Assembly (NCBI GenBank): GCA_946902985.2
Contig: OX336388.2
Location: 132,248,346 to 132,312,345, forward strand
DNA length: 64,000 nucleotides
DNA from: Meconema thalassinum
Taxonomy: Eukaryota > Arthropoda > Insecta > Orthoptera > Tettigoniidae
Direction: 5' to 3'
The translations under genes were made by a program, and so were the position numbers. Shown here piece by piece: positions 30,937-41,842 of the stretch. How positions within the stretch are numbered: position 1 is the stretch's first letter; each line of letters opens with the position of its first letter. The notes under the pieces are model-generated. The model saw only the letters and a list, made by a program, of their open reading frames with translations. It did no database searches and was not told the DNA's origin.

Positions 30937-31664
30937 ACTTAATTTATTACAATGTCTTTACTATGGAGAACAATACAGTAATTTTTAGGTCAGAGGTTGT
31001 TAATTTTACTGTAAATCCGTATTTTTCTGAATTTCCTTTTAATCCGACCTTTATTGCGATCCGACCATACCCCTAGTCCCAAAGGTGACGGATTAGAGGG
31101 GTTCTACTGCATTCCCAGAAAACTAACTTCGCTCTGATCCTACCTATGAAGGAATGACAAACCCCTAACCACTGAACCAGTAGCTAAATTGATAAAGTCT
31201 GATTATTCATACCAAGGATAAATCAGTCATAACATTCATGATTGCGATTTTGCTAAGTGTGCTCTTTACAACTAGAATATTCGCGGGCGAAGCCGCGACG
31301 GGTAATGATAGTGTTTATAAAACGAGCGAAGAGAGTTTTATAATTTCCATACGAGTGTCTTAATTACCATTGCATCTTAATGCATAATTTTGACACCAAC
31401 CTATTGCTCGGCGCAAGTAGTTACAACTGACAATATGAGATGGCGCGACGATGCACTTTTGAGCGCGATCCGTGCCCGACCTGGCCTACTGGCCCCTCTC
31501 CCCTCCCGGCCCATGCCTACACGACCCTTTCCACTATTCTATCCCCCCACCACTACTTTATATTCCGTCCTTTCTTTCTTTCCCCTGCCTTATAATGGTC
31601 ATATTTTAGTGATTGGTCTAATAATATGCGATTTCTTCCCCCTGTGATATCAGGCTATTCCTCA

Positions 31665-32508
31665 AGGGTCATGAACTACAATATTGTGCCAATCCCAGTT
31701 ATTTAGGAGTAACATTGGCTAGGTCTCTTACGTACAAACATCATCTGCAGAAAACAGCCAACAAACTAAAAAGTCGTAATAACATTCTCCAACGACTGGC
31801 TGGAACTTCTTGGGGAGCGGATGGAAACACTTTACGGACAACATCTTTGGCCTTGGTCTATTCTGCAGCAGAATACTGCTCTGGTATCTGGCTTAATAGT
31901 GCTCACACACAGCTAGTAGATTCACAACTTCGCCAAACCATGCGGATCATAACTGGTACACTTCGTGCTACACCGATCAAATGGTTACCGGAACTCAGCA
32001 ATATAGTACCTCCACATATCAGGAGACAGAAGGCCCTCTTTCAGCTGTGGACAAGAATGTTGAAGAATGAACATCTACCTGTTCATGAGGATATCAGACA
32101 GAAATGCACACGCCTTAAGTCTCGTCAGCCTGCTTGGAAGACGGCTGTGAAATTAACATCCAGCTCCTTCAACTCCACTTCTAAGTGGTCAACAGAGTGG
32201 TCTTTATCCCCACCTCGTGCAATAGTGGACATCAATAATCCATCTACAAAACTGGCAGGCTTCGATCTGCCACGCTGCACCTGGAGTAGACTAAATCGCA
32301 TGAGATGTGGAGTAGGTAGAACAGGATCTACTTTACACACATGGGGCTGGTCAGTTTCCCCCCATTGTGATTGAGGGGAGGTTCGCCAAACAATGAAGCA
32401 TGTAGTGCAGGAATGTCCACTCCGTGCTTTCTCTGGCACCATGGAAGACCTCAATTCAGCAACACCGGAAGCAGTGAAGTGGGTAGCGGAATTGGACATT
32501 CACATTTA
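31665..32508 (+). pseudogene. Jockey-like LINE ORF2, C-terminal fragment
   Basis: Begins CANPSYLGVTLARSLTYKHH, i.e. just after the RT palm. Continues LVYSAAEYCSGIWLNSAH, TGTLRATPIKWLPELSN, PPHIRRQKALF, FDLPRCTWSRLNRMRCG. A stop at 32372 is followed in frame by VRQTMKHVVQECPLRAF and VKWVAELDIHI, stop near 32507. The same family as 53004-54654, where the RT is also present. 5' truncated. Confidence 0.8.
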
Positions 32509-32509
32509 G

Positions 32510-33200
32510 TGAGACGTACATCACACTCAATGTTTACAATCTCAAGCTTCGTAAATTGCTTTGTATTTACATGATAATTTGTATTTACTCTCTGCTTATC
32601 TTCCACTGGATATGTAAATAGTTTATAGGTTGTTTCATCATACGCTAAATAAATAAAATAAATCAGGTAGAGAAGAAAACATAGGCTCTATCAGAATAGT
32701 TGTGGATGTTTCAAGGTTATCAGCGCATGTTTCAACAAAGCACATAGCATAACAAAGGCCTACCCCACAGATATGTACAAATAGAAAGAGTAGGCTACTA
32801 TACTTCAATATTAAAAATGAATGGTAAGACAAAATTATAGCTGCACTTGTCACACACCAGTATTATTTAATTGCCAGTGCGGTACTTCCTATCAATCGAA
32901 TTAAGAAATATCTCGTTTGAATTACGGGAACCGTTGGAACAGCCAGCTCTTCTTTCGAATTATATCGATAGTATCTGATATCGTTTTCGAGCGCAGTGTA
33001 TCGACTAAAATCGATGTGTGATTGAATATAATTCAATTACTTCGTATAATATTGCTCGAAACCGATTGTATTCTTTTCTAAGCACTGCAATATGTATTTA
33101 CTATTGATATATATTCAAATATTAATTAAATATACAACATTAACAAGAATACTCACTAATTTTCCGATTTTGCTGCCATCTATAGAAGTACAACTCAACT
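32510..33200. other. No supported feature
   Basis: LINE 3' UTR-like sequence to about 32660 (ends AAATAAATAAAATAAATC), then AT-rich DNA with several TCGATA/TATCGA-type strings near 32940-33010. Nothing codes here. Confidence 0.4.
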
Positions 33201-33364
33201 ACATCGTCGTACGCGATGACTGCTAGCGTTTTTAACGTTGTCAGCAGGTACTACTACAAGGCAAGCTAGCGTTGGCACCAAAACACCCTATAAAGTTTCA
33301 CCCACCCGCTCAGTGGCCAAAAATCATGGGAAGGCACGGGTAATGATGTTAATAACGAGTTGCT

Positions 33365-33784
33365 TCACCACAAGCCCTCAAAACGGCAGCAATACAGCGA
33401 GGCATCGACTCGACAAGAAATGCGTTCCTGACTCCCAACATTCAACTGGGCGGTGATCTGGCTCACAGTAGATCTTCGATCGCCCCGTACGGTTCTGCTG
33501 AGACGACCTGACGTTCGTTTAACACCTGTGGTCATCCCGTGCGGTGGTTTACTCAAGATGGTAACATTATCTCTGCGATATTGAAGATCTACCCTCGACA
33601 CTGTTGACCTCGGAAACCCAAATTCACGTGTAATCTCCGAAATGATATGACCCATGTGCCGTGCGCCGATGATCATCCGACGTTCAAAGTCGGTTAACTC
33701 GCGACGTGTTGCCATCTTCATTACACTCGTTTCTGTGACAGACTGTTCTGCTCCGCCGCAACACTCAGGAGTCACACACGGCAC
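33365..33784 (-). pseudogene. Tc1-like transposase, N-terminal HTH fragment
   Basis: Minus frame: MATRRELTDFERRMIIGARH, MGHIISEITREFGFPRSTVS, then RVDLQYRRDNVT and a second segment LSRTVRGDRRSTVSQITAQL. This is the paired HTH of Tc1-family transposases. The protein degrades after LNVGSQ and the DDE domain is absent. A partly matching CATGGGAAGGCACGGGTAAT/ATTACCCTTCCCGTG pair near 33328 and 33800 may be remnants of inverted ends. Confidence 0.7.
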
Positions 33785-33928
33785 ATTTTCTCATGGGATT
33801 ACCCTTCCCGTGACTTTTGTCACACAGTGTATAGTTCTTATTTAACGACCGGTGATTCAAACGTTATGCAATACTACGCGCCGACAATAACCATATTTAT
33901 GACTGTTGAGCAAAAGCATAATCGCTGT

Positions 33929-34270
33929 AAGAAAAGAAAATCAAATCCACAGCCTGCTTCCAGTCGACCGACCGGGTCAGGAAATGGAATGAATGAAGTC
34001 CCCATCTAGCGGCGAGGATATGAACTGTGCCGGCTGCCGAAGCCTGTCGCATTCCCCTGGGGCAATGATTAAATGAATGACAGATGACATGAAATGATAG
34101 TGGAGAGTGTTGCTGGAATGAAATTGTGACAGGGAAAAACCGCAGTACCGGAGAAAAACCTGTCTGCCTCCGCTTTGTCCAGCACAAATCTCACATGGAG
34201 TGACCGGGATTTGAACCACGCACCCAGCGGTGAGAGGCCAGCGTGCTGCCACCTAAGCCACGCAGGCTCT
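33929..34270 (-). mobile_element. SINE-A, full length, minus orientation
   Basis: Perfect 12-bp duplication CATAATCGCTGT (33917-33928 and 34271-34282). The head at the right end reads, on the minus strand, GCCTGCGTGGCTTAGGTGG and TGGTTCAAATCCCGG. Confidence 0.92.
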
Positions 34271-34309
34271 CATAATCGCTGTCAGTACGTAGTCTAATAA
34301 AAAAAACAC

Positions 34310-34634
34310 TGGGTCCTTGTGGATCAAACTAATTGAGAGGGATCTTGGTGAACTTAATATTCAGCAAGACACAATAAATGACAGCAATCGCTACCGTCCG
34401 ACAGTTGAAACCAGACCTTTCCTCATATCCATTACAGAAGCTCACCAGTACGCGTCCAGGAAATGGTCGGAGGAACGTAAGATGGAGTTCAGCAAGAAAT
34501 TAAAGATTACTGGTCCAATAGAAAGGCTCAAGATTCCAGCTAAAGAAGCAGCCTTCAAACAATCCACCAAAAAACACCAGAAGTGGCAGACAGCAGCTAA
34601 AGCACAAGCACCGTGGCCCAAACGACCGAATTAG
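34310..34634 (+). pseudogene. RTE-like LINE ORF2, C-terminal end
   Basis: WIKLIERDLGELNIQQDTI, then YASRKWSEERKMEFSKKLK and a Lys-rich end (KKHQKWQTAAKAQAPWPKR) with stop at 34632-34634. The same tail design as 57058-57285. Only the last 105 residues remain. Confidence 0.6.
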
Positions 34635-34646
34635 GTATATAACATA

Positions 34647-35195
34647 CTAGCAGTAGTGTCCGGCTTCGCCCGGTGGATTTATTTGTTTTGCAGAACTGGA
34701 GCGCTCAAGGATAAGGATCGGAATAAATGAAAGTAAATATGAAAGCACCAACGCTTATTGCAGCTGATAACCTCAGTATACTGCACCAACACCATCGCCC
34801 TTATACAGAGGCACACTATTGTCATGATGATAACTGTTTTAAGGGGCTTAAGAAATCTTTTTGAACTAATTACTCCCCGTGACTGCAATTTATAAGCAGC
34901 TCGCAATTCTGCACCAGAACACTGCTAGGAGCGACGTGATGCAGCCCGCATTGCCAGGCAACAATTGACTTCGGTATTATAAAAGCCGTTCTGGAGCGCT
35001 TGTTCTTCCGACTTACTGAACAAAAATCAATCTTTAAGGTTACCTGAGAGGTGTAGTCTAATGCTACATAGCCTAAACTATTCCTCTTGAATCAGGCTAT
35101 CATATACCAAAATAATTTTTCGAATTCGACTGGTAGATCCAGAGATTAGCGCGTTTAAACACACAAACTCTTCAGCTTTATTATATTAGTATAGA
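34647..35195 (-). mobile_element. Non-autonomous Helitron, family 1, copy b
   Basis: 3' end: CTAG (34647-34650) with hairpin GTCCGGCTTCGCCCGG beside it. 5' end: minus-strand TCTATACTAATATAATAAAG, outer base 35195. Inserted between A and T. It lies beside LINE tails on both sides (34634 and 35205), suggesting insertion into a LINE 3' region. Confidence 0.9.
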
Positions 35196-35204
35196 TATAG
35201 ATAT

Positions 35205-35355
35205 ATAAAATTGGAAAATCTGGAAGGACTTCAAGATGAAGTAAGACCTAAGAGAAGTGGACGAATTGAACAGAATATCAAAGGAAACTCGCCAGTGAAC
35301 TAATGAAGGAATATTGGATACAGAGGAAACTACTGGCAAAGCAAAATAAAAATAA
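35205..35355 (+). pseudogene. RTE-like LINE C-terminal scrap
   Basis: TGGAAAATCTGGAAGGACTT and CTAATGAAGGAATATTGG correspond to the MKEYW-type tail seen at 57058-57285. Frame is lost. It ends in AAATAAATAAA. Confidence 0.4.
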
Positions 35356-35388
35356 ATAAAGTTGTTGCATGATCCAGGATTTGCTTAA

Positions 35389-35600
35389 AGTCTTCAGTCT
35401 TTTGACTGGTTTGATGCAGCACTCCATGCCTCCCTGTCCTGAGCTAATCGTTTCATCTCTACATAGCTACCACACCCTACATCCGAGGCAATCTGTTAAC
35501 ATATTCTAACCTTGGTCTACCCCTACAGTTCTTGTCCTCGACCCGTCCTTCCATAACTAAGCTTTCTATTCCTGAGTGTCTTAGTATGTGTCCTAGTAAC
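35389..35600 (-). mobile_element. LINE 3' end, same family as 22074-22705
   Basis: Nearly identical to 22070-22280: GTCTTTTGACTGGTTTGATG, GAGCTAATCGTTTCATC, TAGCTACCACACCCTAC. Codes on the minus strand for the RGRPRLEYVKQI...YVEMKRLAQDREAW end. Strongly 5' truncated. Confidence 0.75.
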
Positions 35601-36245
35601 CTAAAATAACCTATAAATAAACTAATGGATTATTGCTACAATTGAAAGAAACAAATCAAACCCACTAATTGTCATGTCTATTCATTAAAATAGTACAAAT
35701 GATATACCTCAAATTCATTATTTTAAAGTGGGTTTTCAATAATGGTCATAGTATCATGGGTTGTTTCAATCTTCTCTATTTGTCTGAGCATTGGTTCAAG
35801 AAATAAAGTTTTATTGACGTTTCGTGGTGCAGCCATTCAGATGTCAATCATCCGTGTCCGAAGTTCGTCAGCATTTGCTGTCTATCACATGGCCCAACTG
35901 CTGCCCCTCACTTCCAATAGTCCGCACGTCAGTATCATTTCCAGCAACTGATTACGCTTCATCAATCTTTCAGTTTGAGGAAAATCCCCACCAATTCTAT
36001 CTGTGATATAGCGGAAAATAGAAGTCACGCAGCGATGAACATCAGAATCCATTTCACTGTATTGGAAACGAAAATAGAACGCTCACCTGTAAATGACGTT
36101 CCATCTGGCGTCGTTAGCAAAATTCCAATTCTTTAATTACATTTGACAAGCCGTCACACGCCATTTCCATCTCGCTGACCACTGCATCGCAGGCCTACTC
36201 TTCTAGCCCTCTCAATATCCACGAGCGTGTTTATTTTAGTTCATA
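35601..36245. other. No supported feature
   Basis: Two overlapping short frames at 35742-36006 show no known motif; I could not identify a repeat. Confidence 0.4.
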
Positions 36246-36834
36246 CTAGCAGTAGTGCCCGGCTTCGCCCGGTAGATTTATTTGTTTTATAGATGATAAT
36301 GAATACTACTACAGAACTGGAGCGCTCAAGGATAAGGATCGGAATAAATGAAAGTAAATTTGAAAGCACCAACCCATATTGCAGCTGATAACCTCAGTAT
36401 ACTGCACCAGCACCATCGCCCTTATACAGAGGCATACTATCTATTGTCATGATGATAACTGCTTTAAGAGGTCTAATAAATCTTTTTGCACTGATTACTC
36501 CTCGTGACTGCAATTTATAAGCAGCTCGCAATTCTGCACCAGAACACTGGTAGGGGCGACGTGATGCAGCCCGCATTGCCAGGCAACTATAGACTTAGGT
36601 ATCATTGAAGCTGTACGGGAGCACTTGTTCTTCCGACTTACTGAACAAAAATCAATCTTTAAGGTTACCTGAGAGGTGTAGCCTAATGTTACATAGCGTA
36701 AACTATTCCTCTTGAATCAGGCTATCATAATATACAAAAATAATTTTTCGAATCCGACTGATAGTTCCAGAGATTAGCGCGTTAAGACACATAAACAATA
36801 CAAAAACTCTTCAGCTTTATTACATTAGTATAGA
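36246..36834 (-). mobile_element. Non-autonomous Helitron, family 1, copy c
   Basis: 3' end: CTAG 36246-36249 with hairpin GCCCGGCTTCGCCCGG. 5' end: minus-strand TCTATACTAATGTAATAAAG at 36834. Inserted at A|T. Compared with copies a and b it carries a small extra block near 36285 (GATAATGAATACTACTAC). Confidence 0.9.
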
Positions 36835-36965
36835 TTGTGCGCTGGCTAATTACTAAAATTCAAACTGAGAACGCATTACTGCGAGAAGACACTTCAATTT
36901 CCTTGGATAAGTATCGTCTAACACAAATTAAAATTACGTGAACTATACCTAAGCATCTGCTGTAA

Positions 36966-37560
36966 TACCTACTGTCGACCAAAATATTATGTGTACTCGA
37001 GTTTGAAGGTTGTTTGTGAAGTAACCAATAGACCTATATAAAATCCAATAACATCATCATTTTCGTCGTTCTATTTTACGTTCGTTCATGTCGGTTTGGA
37101 ATTTTATATTTTACTATTTTTTATAGCATTTGAAACACAAAAAGTGCCCGTTTTTAAGCGTGTTTCAACCATGCGTCACATTTAAGAATTATTATCTCAC
37201 AAACCCATCATCAGATCGAATCCAAATTTTAACACAATATACATTGAAATGTTGTATAACTGGTTTATTAATTTCAAAATTTTGTGTATCCTAGAAACAA
37301 AGTTGTTATCATTTTTGTCAGGTAACTTTTTCTCGGCTCGGGGTGGTTGGAAAATGTAGTTCTTGGTTGCTTTGTAATCCTTTTACATCAAAAAGGTATG
37401 CTGTATGATTGTGAAATACGTAAATTAATGCACTTATTTTATATAGGTATGTATTTGTACGGGGAATTAAGACATGGTTCTCTAGTTAGCCGCTCCGGTG
37501 AAAGCTGTACAACGTTGCCAAGATGGGCTCCACCACGCGTCATGGCGCGCCTCGCTCGGA
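36966..37560 (+). repeat. Dispersed repeat R, copy 2
   Basis: Inverted relative to 16391-17010. At its right end it contains the GC-rich block in both partial orientations (ATGGGCTCCA at 37523 and again near 37565), which the other copy has only once. Confidence 0.6.
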
Positions 37561-38080
37561 AGGGATGGGCTCCATATCAGCAATGTGAACTGTATTTTGC
37601 ACAGCGCTGTGGGAGAACAATGACCTTGGGAGTGTTTGTTTTGACCCATCCACTCCCCTTCCCCCCAGCGGCCAGTCTATTTTTAATCCTGTCAGTTCAG
37701 TTGCTTTACTTGTTCAGTAGTGTAGTTGTAGTTACAGTTGTAATACTTAGAGTTGAAGTCTGACAGTTTTTAGAGGGAGGTCCTTTTACTGCCTACCGGG
37801 GTGGGTTAAAGAGAGGTGCGGGTATGGTTGTCATGGAAACGGGGTGGGGCGACTGCGGTTGCCATGGAGATAAGCCCTCCGGCCAGCGCGTGTTGAGGAG
37901 GAGTTTGTAGGAGTTGCCAAACCTAGCACTTCTGAGTTAGATCTTGTCACAAGCAGTTCAGCATGAGTATTATTCTATTTGTGTTTCTGTTTGGAGGCCG
38001 TCATTAAGTATCTAACGGTATTTTAAATACTAATTACGTAGACCTACAATTATTGTATTGCAATATATATTTCGAGCATT

Positions 38081-38640
38081 ATGAATACTCCTCGAGGGAG
38101 AGGAAGGCCCAGAACTCGTCCACCTCATGAAAAAAAATACCGCTGGCCATGGTGTGACAATTCATCACCAAGGAAGAGAAATGATATGTGCCGCAAGGGA
38201 ATTCATTGAAGAGGAGGCTAAGAGTTTTTCGGAAAGGAATGTTCCTTTGATTCCATTCCAGAGAGTTCAAGAACGCACTGCGAAAGCTCTTAGAGTTAGT
38301 AAAAGTACTGTGACAAGAGTTACGATGGAGAAATATAACAACTCAGAAGAGGGTTCATCTAAACTGTCCTCGCCTGGAAAGAAGCGGCCTAGAACCTCCA
38401 GAATTACAAATCTGGATCCGTTTAAAGACGATGCTATTCGCCGGCACATATATTCTTACTACACCAGGAGGGAACATCCAACCATTCAAAAACTGTTATT
38501 TACACTTCCGAACGACTTATTTAAAGGCAGTTACTCTTCCTTACTGAATGTGGTTCATAACCTTGGTTTTGAATATAAAGCTATCAACAGTAGGAAGCTG
38601 CTGATGGAGAGAGGTGACGGACTGAGCCAGGATCGAACCT
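38081..38640 (+). pseudogene. Transposase-like gene: AT-hook, then HTH domains
   Basis: Start ATG at 38081 (MNTPRGRGRPRTRPPH), with an AT-hook-like PRGRGRPR core. An A-run at about 38128-38135 shifts the frame. The longer frame then reads REMICAAREFIEEEAKSF, VQERTAKALRVSKSTVTRV (first HTH), SRITNLDPFKDDAIRRHIYS, HPTIQKLLF, LLNVVHNLGFEYKAINSRK, LLMER. This order matches insect DDE-type transposase genes of the IS630/Tc1 group, where the DDE domain should follow. Here it is replaced by SINE sequence from about 38630. Confidence 0.6.
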
Positions 38641-38705
38641 GCCAAGTTGAGGTCAGAAAGCCAGCGCTCTACTGTCTGCGCTTTTCAGCCCGACCTCTGT
38701 TAAAG
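38632..38705 (-). mobile_element. SINE head fragment (tRNA-like), minus orientation
   Basis: The minus strand reads GACAGTAGAGCGCTGGC (A-box-like) then GGCAGGTTCGATCCTGGC (B box). The family is distinct from SINE-A to SINE-E here; only the head is present. Confidence 0.5.
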
Positions 38706-39537
38706 AAAACCGAACATAAGACCAAGTCAGTCATGGTCTGGCCAGGTTGTCTACAAGAAAACACAGCGGTCAGAATGAACGAACGAACAAGCCAGCCGGA
38801 AGCGAGAAGGGTAGGGTATGGAATGCAGGAATGTGGCAACCGCGTGAAATGGCACGTGCTCCTCCCTCCAGCACTAGCTGTCAGACGTCAACTCTAAGTA
38901 TTACGACAATAGAAATGAGCTTAACCGATATTTCGGAATATCGGTGACCGGCGTATCGGTGACAGAAAAATATCTGTGACTTTTATTTGTGACTCTGTCA
39001 TAGGAAGCACGTAATATTCACCTTTTATAATATAAGTGTTTTAATACCAAATGCATAGCGAAATGTTTGTTAACATAATGTGCAATAAATTAACAAACCC
39101 GTGCCGTGTCTCTGAGACACCAATTATTTACAATATTTAATGTAGGTTTAAAAGTAAAATGACTAACTTTTATGACGAGTGTTCATACAATATACAGGTA
39201 ATATCATACAAGTACAACATACAACAGGGACTGGTACTTAACCTGGAGGTTTGTCACAGAAACAATCTTAACCTTGTACAAAGAATCCGCCTATCCTCTA
39301 CAGGGGGATGACAGTTCATAGGGAGCGGGATAAGGCCCTGTACTGGTTGTTCTGCCAACCAATGAAGAATTAATTTTAGCACTAAGGTTACGTAGTTGGC
39401 ACTCATGAACGTTCACATCAAACCGACTGTCGGAAGCGGGAATAGTCTGTTTTGATTGATTTTCCTCGTGGTGTTGTTAGTTGTTTTGATTTGTTCAGTA
39501 TTTTGATTGTTTATTTGAATTGAATTGAGAGTCAATC

Positions 39538-39715
39538 ATGCCACTGCAAGGGAGGAAAAATTGCCAAGCACCGGGATGTAAGAATTATAATGATAGTAAG
39601 AACAATACGGCAATTTTCATCTTCCTGGTGTTGACCATGTGAAAAACTAGTGGGCAATATGGACTGCTCTCGAATAAAAATATATAGAGAATAAATGTGT
39701 GCATTTCATCTCTTG
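39538..39715 (+). pseudogene. THAP-domain relic
   Basis: ATG at 39538: MPLQGRKNCQAPGCKNYND gives the first two zinc-binding Cys of a THAP (C2CH) finger. A missing base shifts frame after NNTA. In the next frame come HLPGVDHVKN, stop, WAIWTALE, stop, and CVHF, which fits the final Cys and His of the finger at the right distance. THAP fingers occur in P-element transposases and in host transcription factors. No downstream domain was recognised. Confidence 0.55.
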
Positions 39716-40687
39716 TTTGTTTTCCTACCCATTCTCCTTTGCATTGCAATACAATTTGTGGTTTAGGGCTACGGGGAGGGGTGGGTGGCAGCGGGCAAGC
39801 TAGGCAAAAAGTGAGGTTATGGCAATGTAGTGTGTGCATTTGGACAGTTTTCTTTATATTCATCGAATATCCCAACAATTCTGTAGAGTATGAGAGCATT
39901 TTTAATTAGCCTAGAGGTGAATTAAGCTCTAGAACGGCATAACTGTGTCTTTCGTGACAAATCTATTGCCAACATTGATATACCTGTATTTGATATGATG
40001 GAAGTCCTTTACACTGGTGATAGAAGATGGTATTCTAAGCAAATATCTTCATGAAATTAAGTCGGATCTTAATTATTGTAGGTGGAATTAAATCACAAAA
40101 ATCGCCGGTCAATGTCTTGGAAACGGGCTTTCACTCCGTTCCCCTCAGCAGCACAGCTGACTTCTCCCCGTCACCCTCCCCTTCAGCGCCAAGGCATGTT
40201 GACATGTGTCTGAAGTTGAGTGACCTCCCCGTCTTGTCTGCCAATGACATTGGAATACACAAACCAAGCCTATGAACAGCTGATTCACACCTTCATGGGG
40301 AGTGGCTACATGACTAGTGAACCTGGATCTGTCTAGGATTTTGCCAGCTTCATGGACTATGCATAGAAAATAGAAATCCTAAAGATTTGGTGAATTAATT
40401 TAAGGAACTGTTGGTCTATCTTTGTGTGAAGATAGTGCAACAACTGTAATAAAAATATTCATAATACTAATAATAGTAATAATAGGCTTTTAGACACACT
40501 AACTTCTTTTATGTTTCTTTTTGGTACGTCGAGTTGCCAGACTTTAATGTACGTAGGATTTCTTGTATGTGCCATGAAATCCATGGACATGATCGTATTA
40601 GATCCCATTTATTTACTACATGGCTGAACGTAGATCGCACCCTCGGGAAGGTTAGCACTCTACCACCAGAACTACACATGCTGACTC
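39716..40687. other. No clear gene; one arm of a distant inverted repeat
   Basis: TTGATATGATGGAAGTCC and TTACACTGGTGATAGAAGA at 39990-40030 recur inverted at 42125-42180. Otherwise nothing recognised. Confidence 0.4.
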
Positions 40688-40734
40688 TTATTATTATTAT
40701 TATTATTATTATTAGACTTTTATTATTATTATCC

Positions 40735-40798
<64 letters not shown>

Positions 40799-40800
40799 AC
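40688..40800. repeat. (ATT)n microsatellite
   Basis: About 110 bp of ATT repeats with a few interruptions. Confidence 0.95.
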
Positions 40801-40892
40801 ACTGTATTATAACAATGTATTTGTATTTTATTTTCATTTTCGTGTATTTTCATATGTATGTACATTGTTGATTGACCAATAAATCAGCGCCC

Positions 40893-41515
40893 CCCCCCCC
40901 CCCTGCTCCAGTTTATGGCCACCCCAGGGCTGGAGATGGGATGGGACAATTCACAATATTTACATGTGGTACCATACTAGTATTAAATCTTGGAAGTAGT
41001 TTTCCGTGGGTTCCCACTTCTACCCCTAGGCAAATGCCGGGAATGTTCCTAACTTAAGGCCACGGCCGCCTTCTTCTCAATAACCATAACCGCTGGCAGT
41101 GCAGCCCATGAAGGGCCTAGGCCTACCAAGCGACCGCTGTCCAGCCATTTGGCCTGCAGATATTAGGGTGACGCGTGGTCAGTGCATCGGGTCCCCTCGG
41201 CCATTGATCTTGATTTTCCTGACTGGGGCACTGCCTCACTGTCAGACAGCTACCCAATTGCCCTCACGAGGCTTAGTGCACCGCGTTCCAGCCCTCACGT
41301 CAGTTTCTAATATCCCTGAGGGAGCCGGGAATCGAACCCAGGGCCTCCGGGTGAGAGGCAGTTGCACTGCCCCAACACCACAGGGCCGGCGCCTTCTTCC
41401 GAATCCTCACCTGAATTACAAATACCCACATTACTACAGAAACCACAAAACACCGGTTATCACACAAATTCTACCCACACCCAGCTACATGGGGCTAAAT
41501 GACCAAAATCGCCAA
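40893..41515 (+). mobile_element. SINE-E, plus orientation, split by a SINE-D
   Basis: The body (TGGAAGTAGTTTTCCGTGGG, AGGCAAATGCCGGG, GGCCACGGCCGCC) breaks at GCCTTCTTC (about 41066-41074) and resumes at 41391. It ends in the family 3' domain (AAACACCGGTTATCAC, GCTACATGGGGCTAAATGAC). A C run at 40890-40903 precedes it. The tRNA head is absent. Confidence 0.75.
41075..41390 (-). mobile_element. SINE-D, tRNA-derived, minus orientation
   Basis: Flanked by the duplicated GCCTTCTTC. Head on the minus strand: GCCGGCCCTGTGGTGTTGGG and GGGTTCGATTCCCGGC. The other copy is at 43056-43371. Confidence 0.85.
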
Positions 41516-41804
41516 GCCTCTCAAACAAAACATCAAGTATTTTACTTCCGTCTTAAATGCCTAGTTCTGAACAGACTACGGGATGTCGGAATTTTGTCAC
41601 ACTGTATTTCATTAAGTGAATGTTTTTAGTATTGTCAGAAACTAGTCAACAGAAGGTCCGACACGGACGCCAATGATACACCAGGGCTGAGTATCGAAAT
41701 TATTTTATACATGAACATCAATCAATGAATTCCACACTTACAAAGTAGGCTACACAATAGGCCTACTACCGGTCCTAACGTCCCAAGCCATTGCGTGCGT
41801 TGTC

Positions 41805-41805
<1 letters not shown>

Positions 41806-41842
<37 letters not shown>
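41806..41842. repeat. (CAA)n microsatellite
   Basis: Twelve CAA-type units. Confidence 0.9.

Larger units (their letters stand above)
26382..31109 (+). mobile_element. Tigger (pogo superfamily) DNA transposon with later insertions
   Basis: TIRs CAGTAGAACCCCTCTCATCC (26382) and GATTAGAGGGGTTCTACTG (ending 31109). The left flank ends in TA (26380-26381); the right flank reads CA, a one-base change of the expected TA, and the uninterrupted Helitron copy at 330-340 has a single TA there. The element holds a broken transposase (28963-30472), a TIR element with its own HTH (26641-27270), a duplicated SINE-E (28209-28735) and a SINE-A (30599-30936). Confidence 0.9.
25869..31311 (+). mobile_element. 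Non-autonomous Helitron, family 2, copy c, split by a Tigger
   Basis: Starts TCCCTCCCTATATTATTC after A and ends with the hairpin TTCGCGGGCGAAGCCGCGA, GGGTAATG and ATAG (CTAG with one change) at 31308-31311, followed by T. The empty target A|T is visible in the hairpin element copy at 52270. The Helitron body breaks at GTGTCTGTGATA (26381) and resumes at 31112, where copy a is continuous. Confidence 0.88.
25826..31388. mobile_element. Hairpin element, copy 2, split by a Helitron
   Basis: The left part 25826-25868 (ATTATGCAATGAGCC, TAATTAAGACACGAGTA) and right part 31312-31388 (TGTTTATAAAACGAGCG, GAGTGTCTTAATTACCA) join to the sequence seen intact at 52240-52340 (CACGAGTATGTTTATAAAAC). Everything between is the Helitron 25869-31311. 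This is the outermost layer of the nest. Confidence 0.8.
37743..38901 (+). mobile_element. TIR element with AT-hook/HTH coding, decayed
   Basis: Inverted ends TAATACTTAGAGTTGAAGTC (from 37741) and GACGTCAACTCTAAGTATTA (to 38903), with TA as the likely target duplication at 37741-37742 and 38902-38903. GC-rich 5' part, then a broken transposase-like gene. A SINE head fragment is inserted or captured at 38632-38705. Confidence 0.7.

Noticed and set aside
37347..37763. 138-aa frame with a hydrophobic end
   Set aside because: It crosses the edge of repeat R into the TIR of the next element and has no motif; read as chance.
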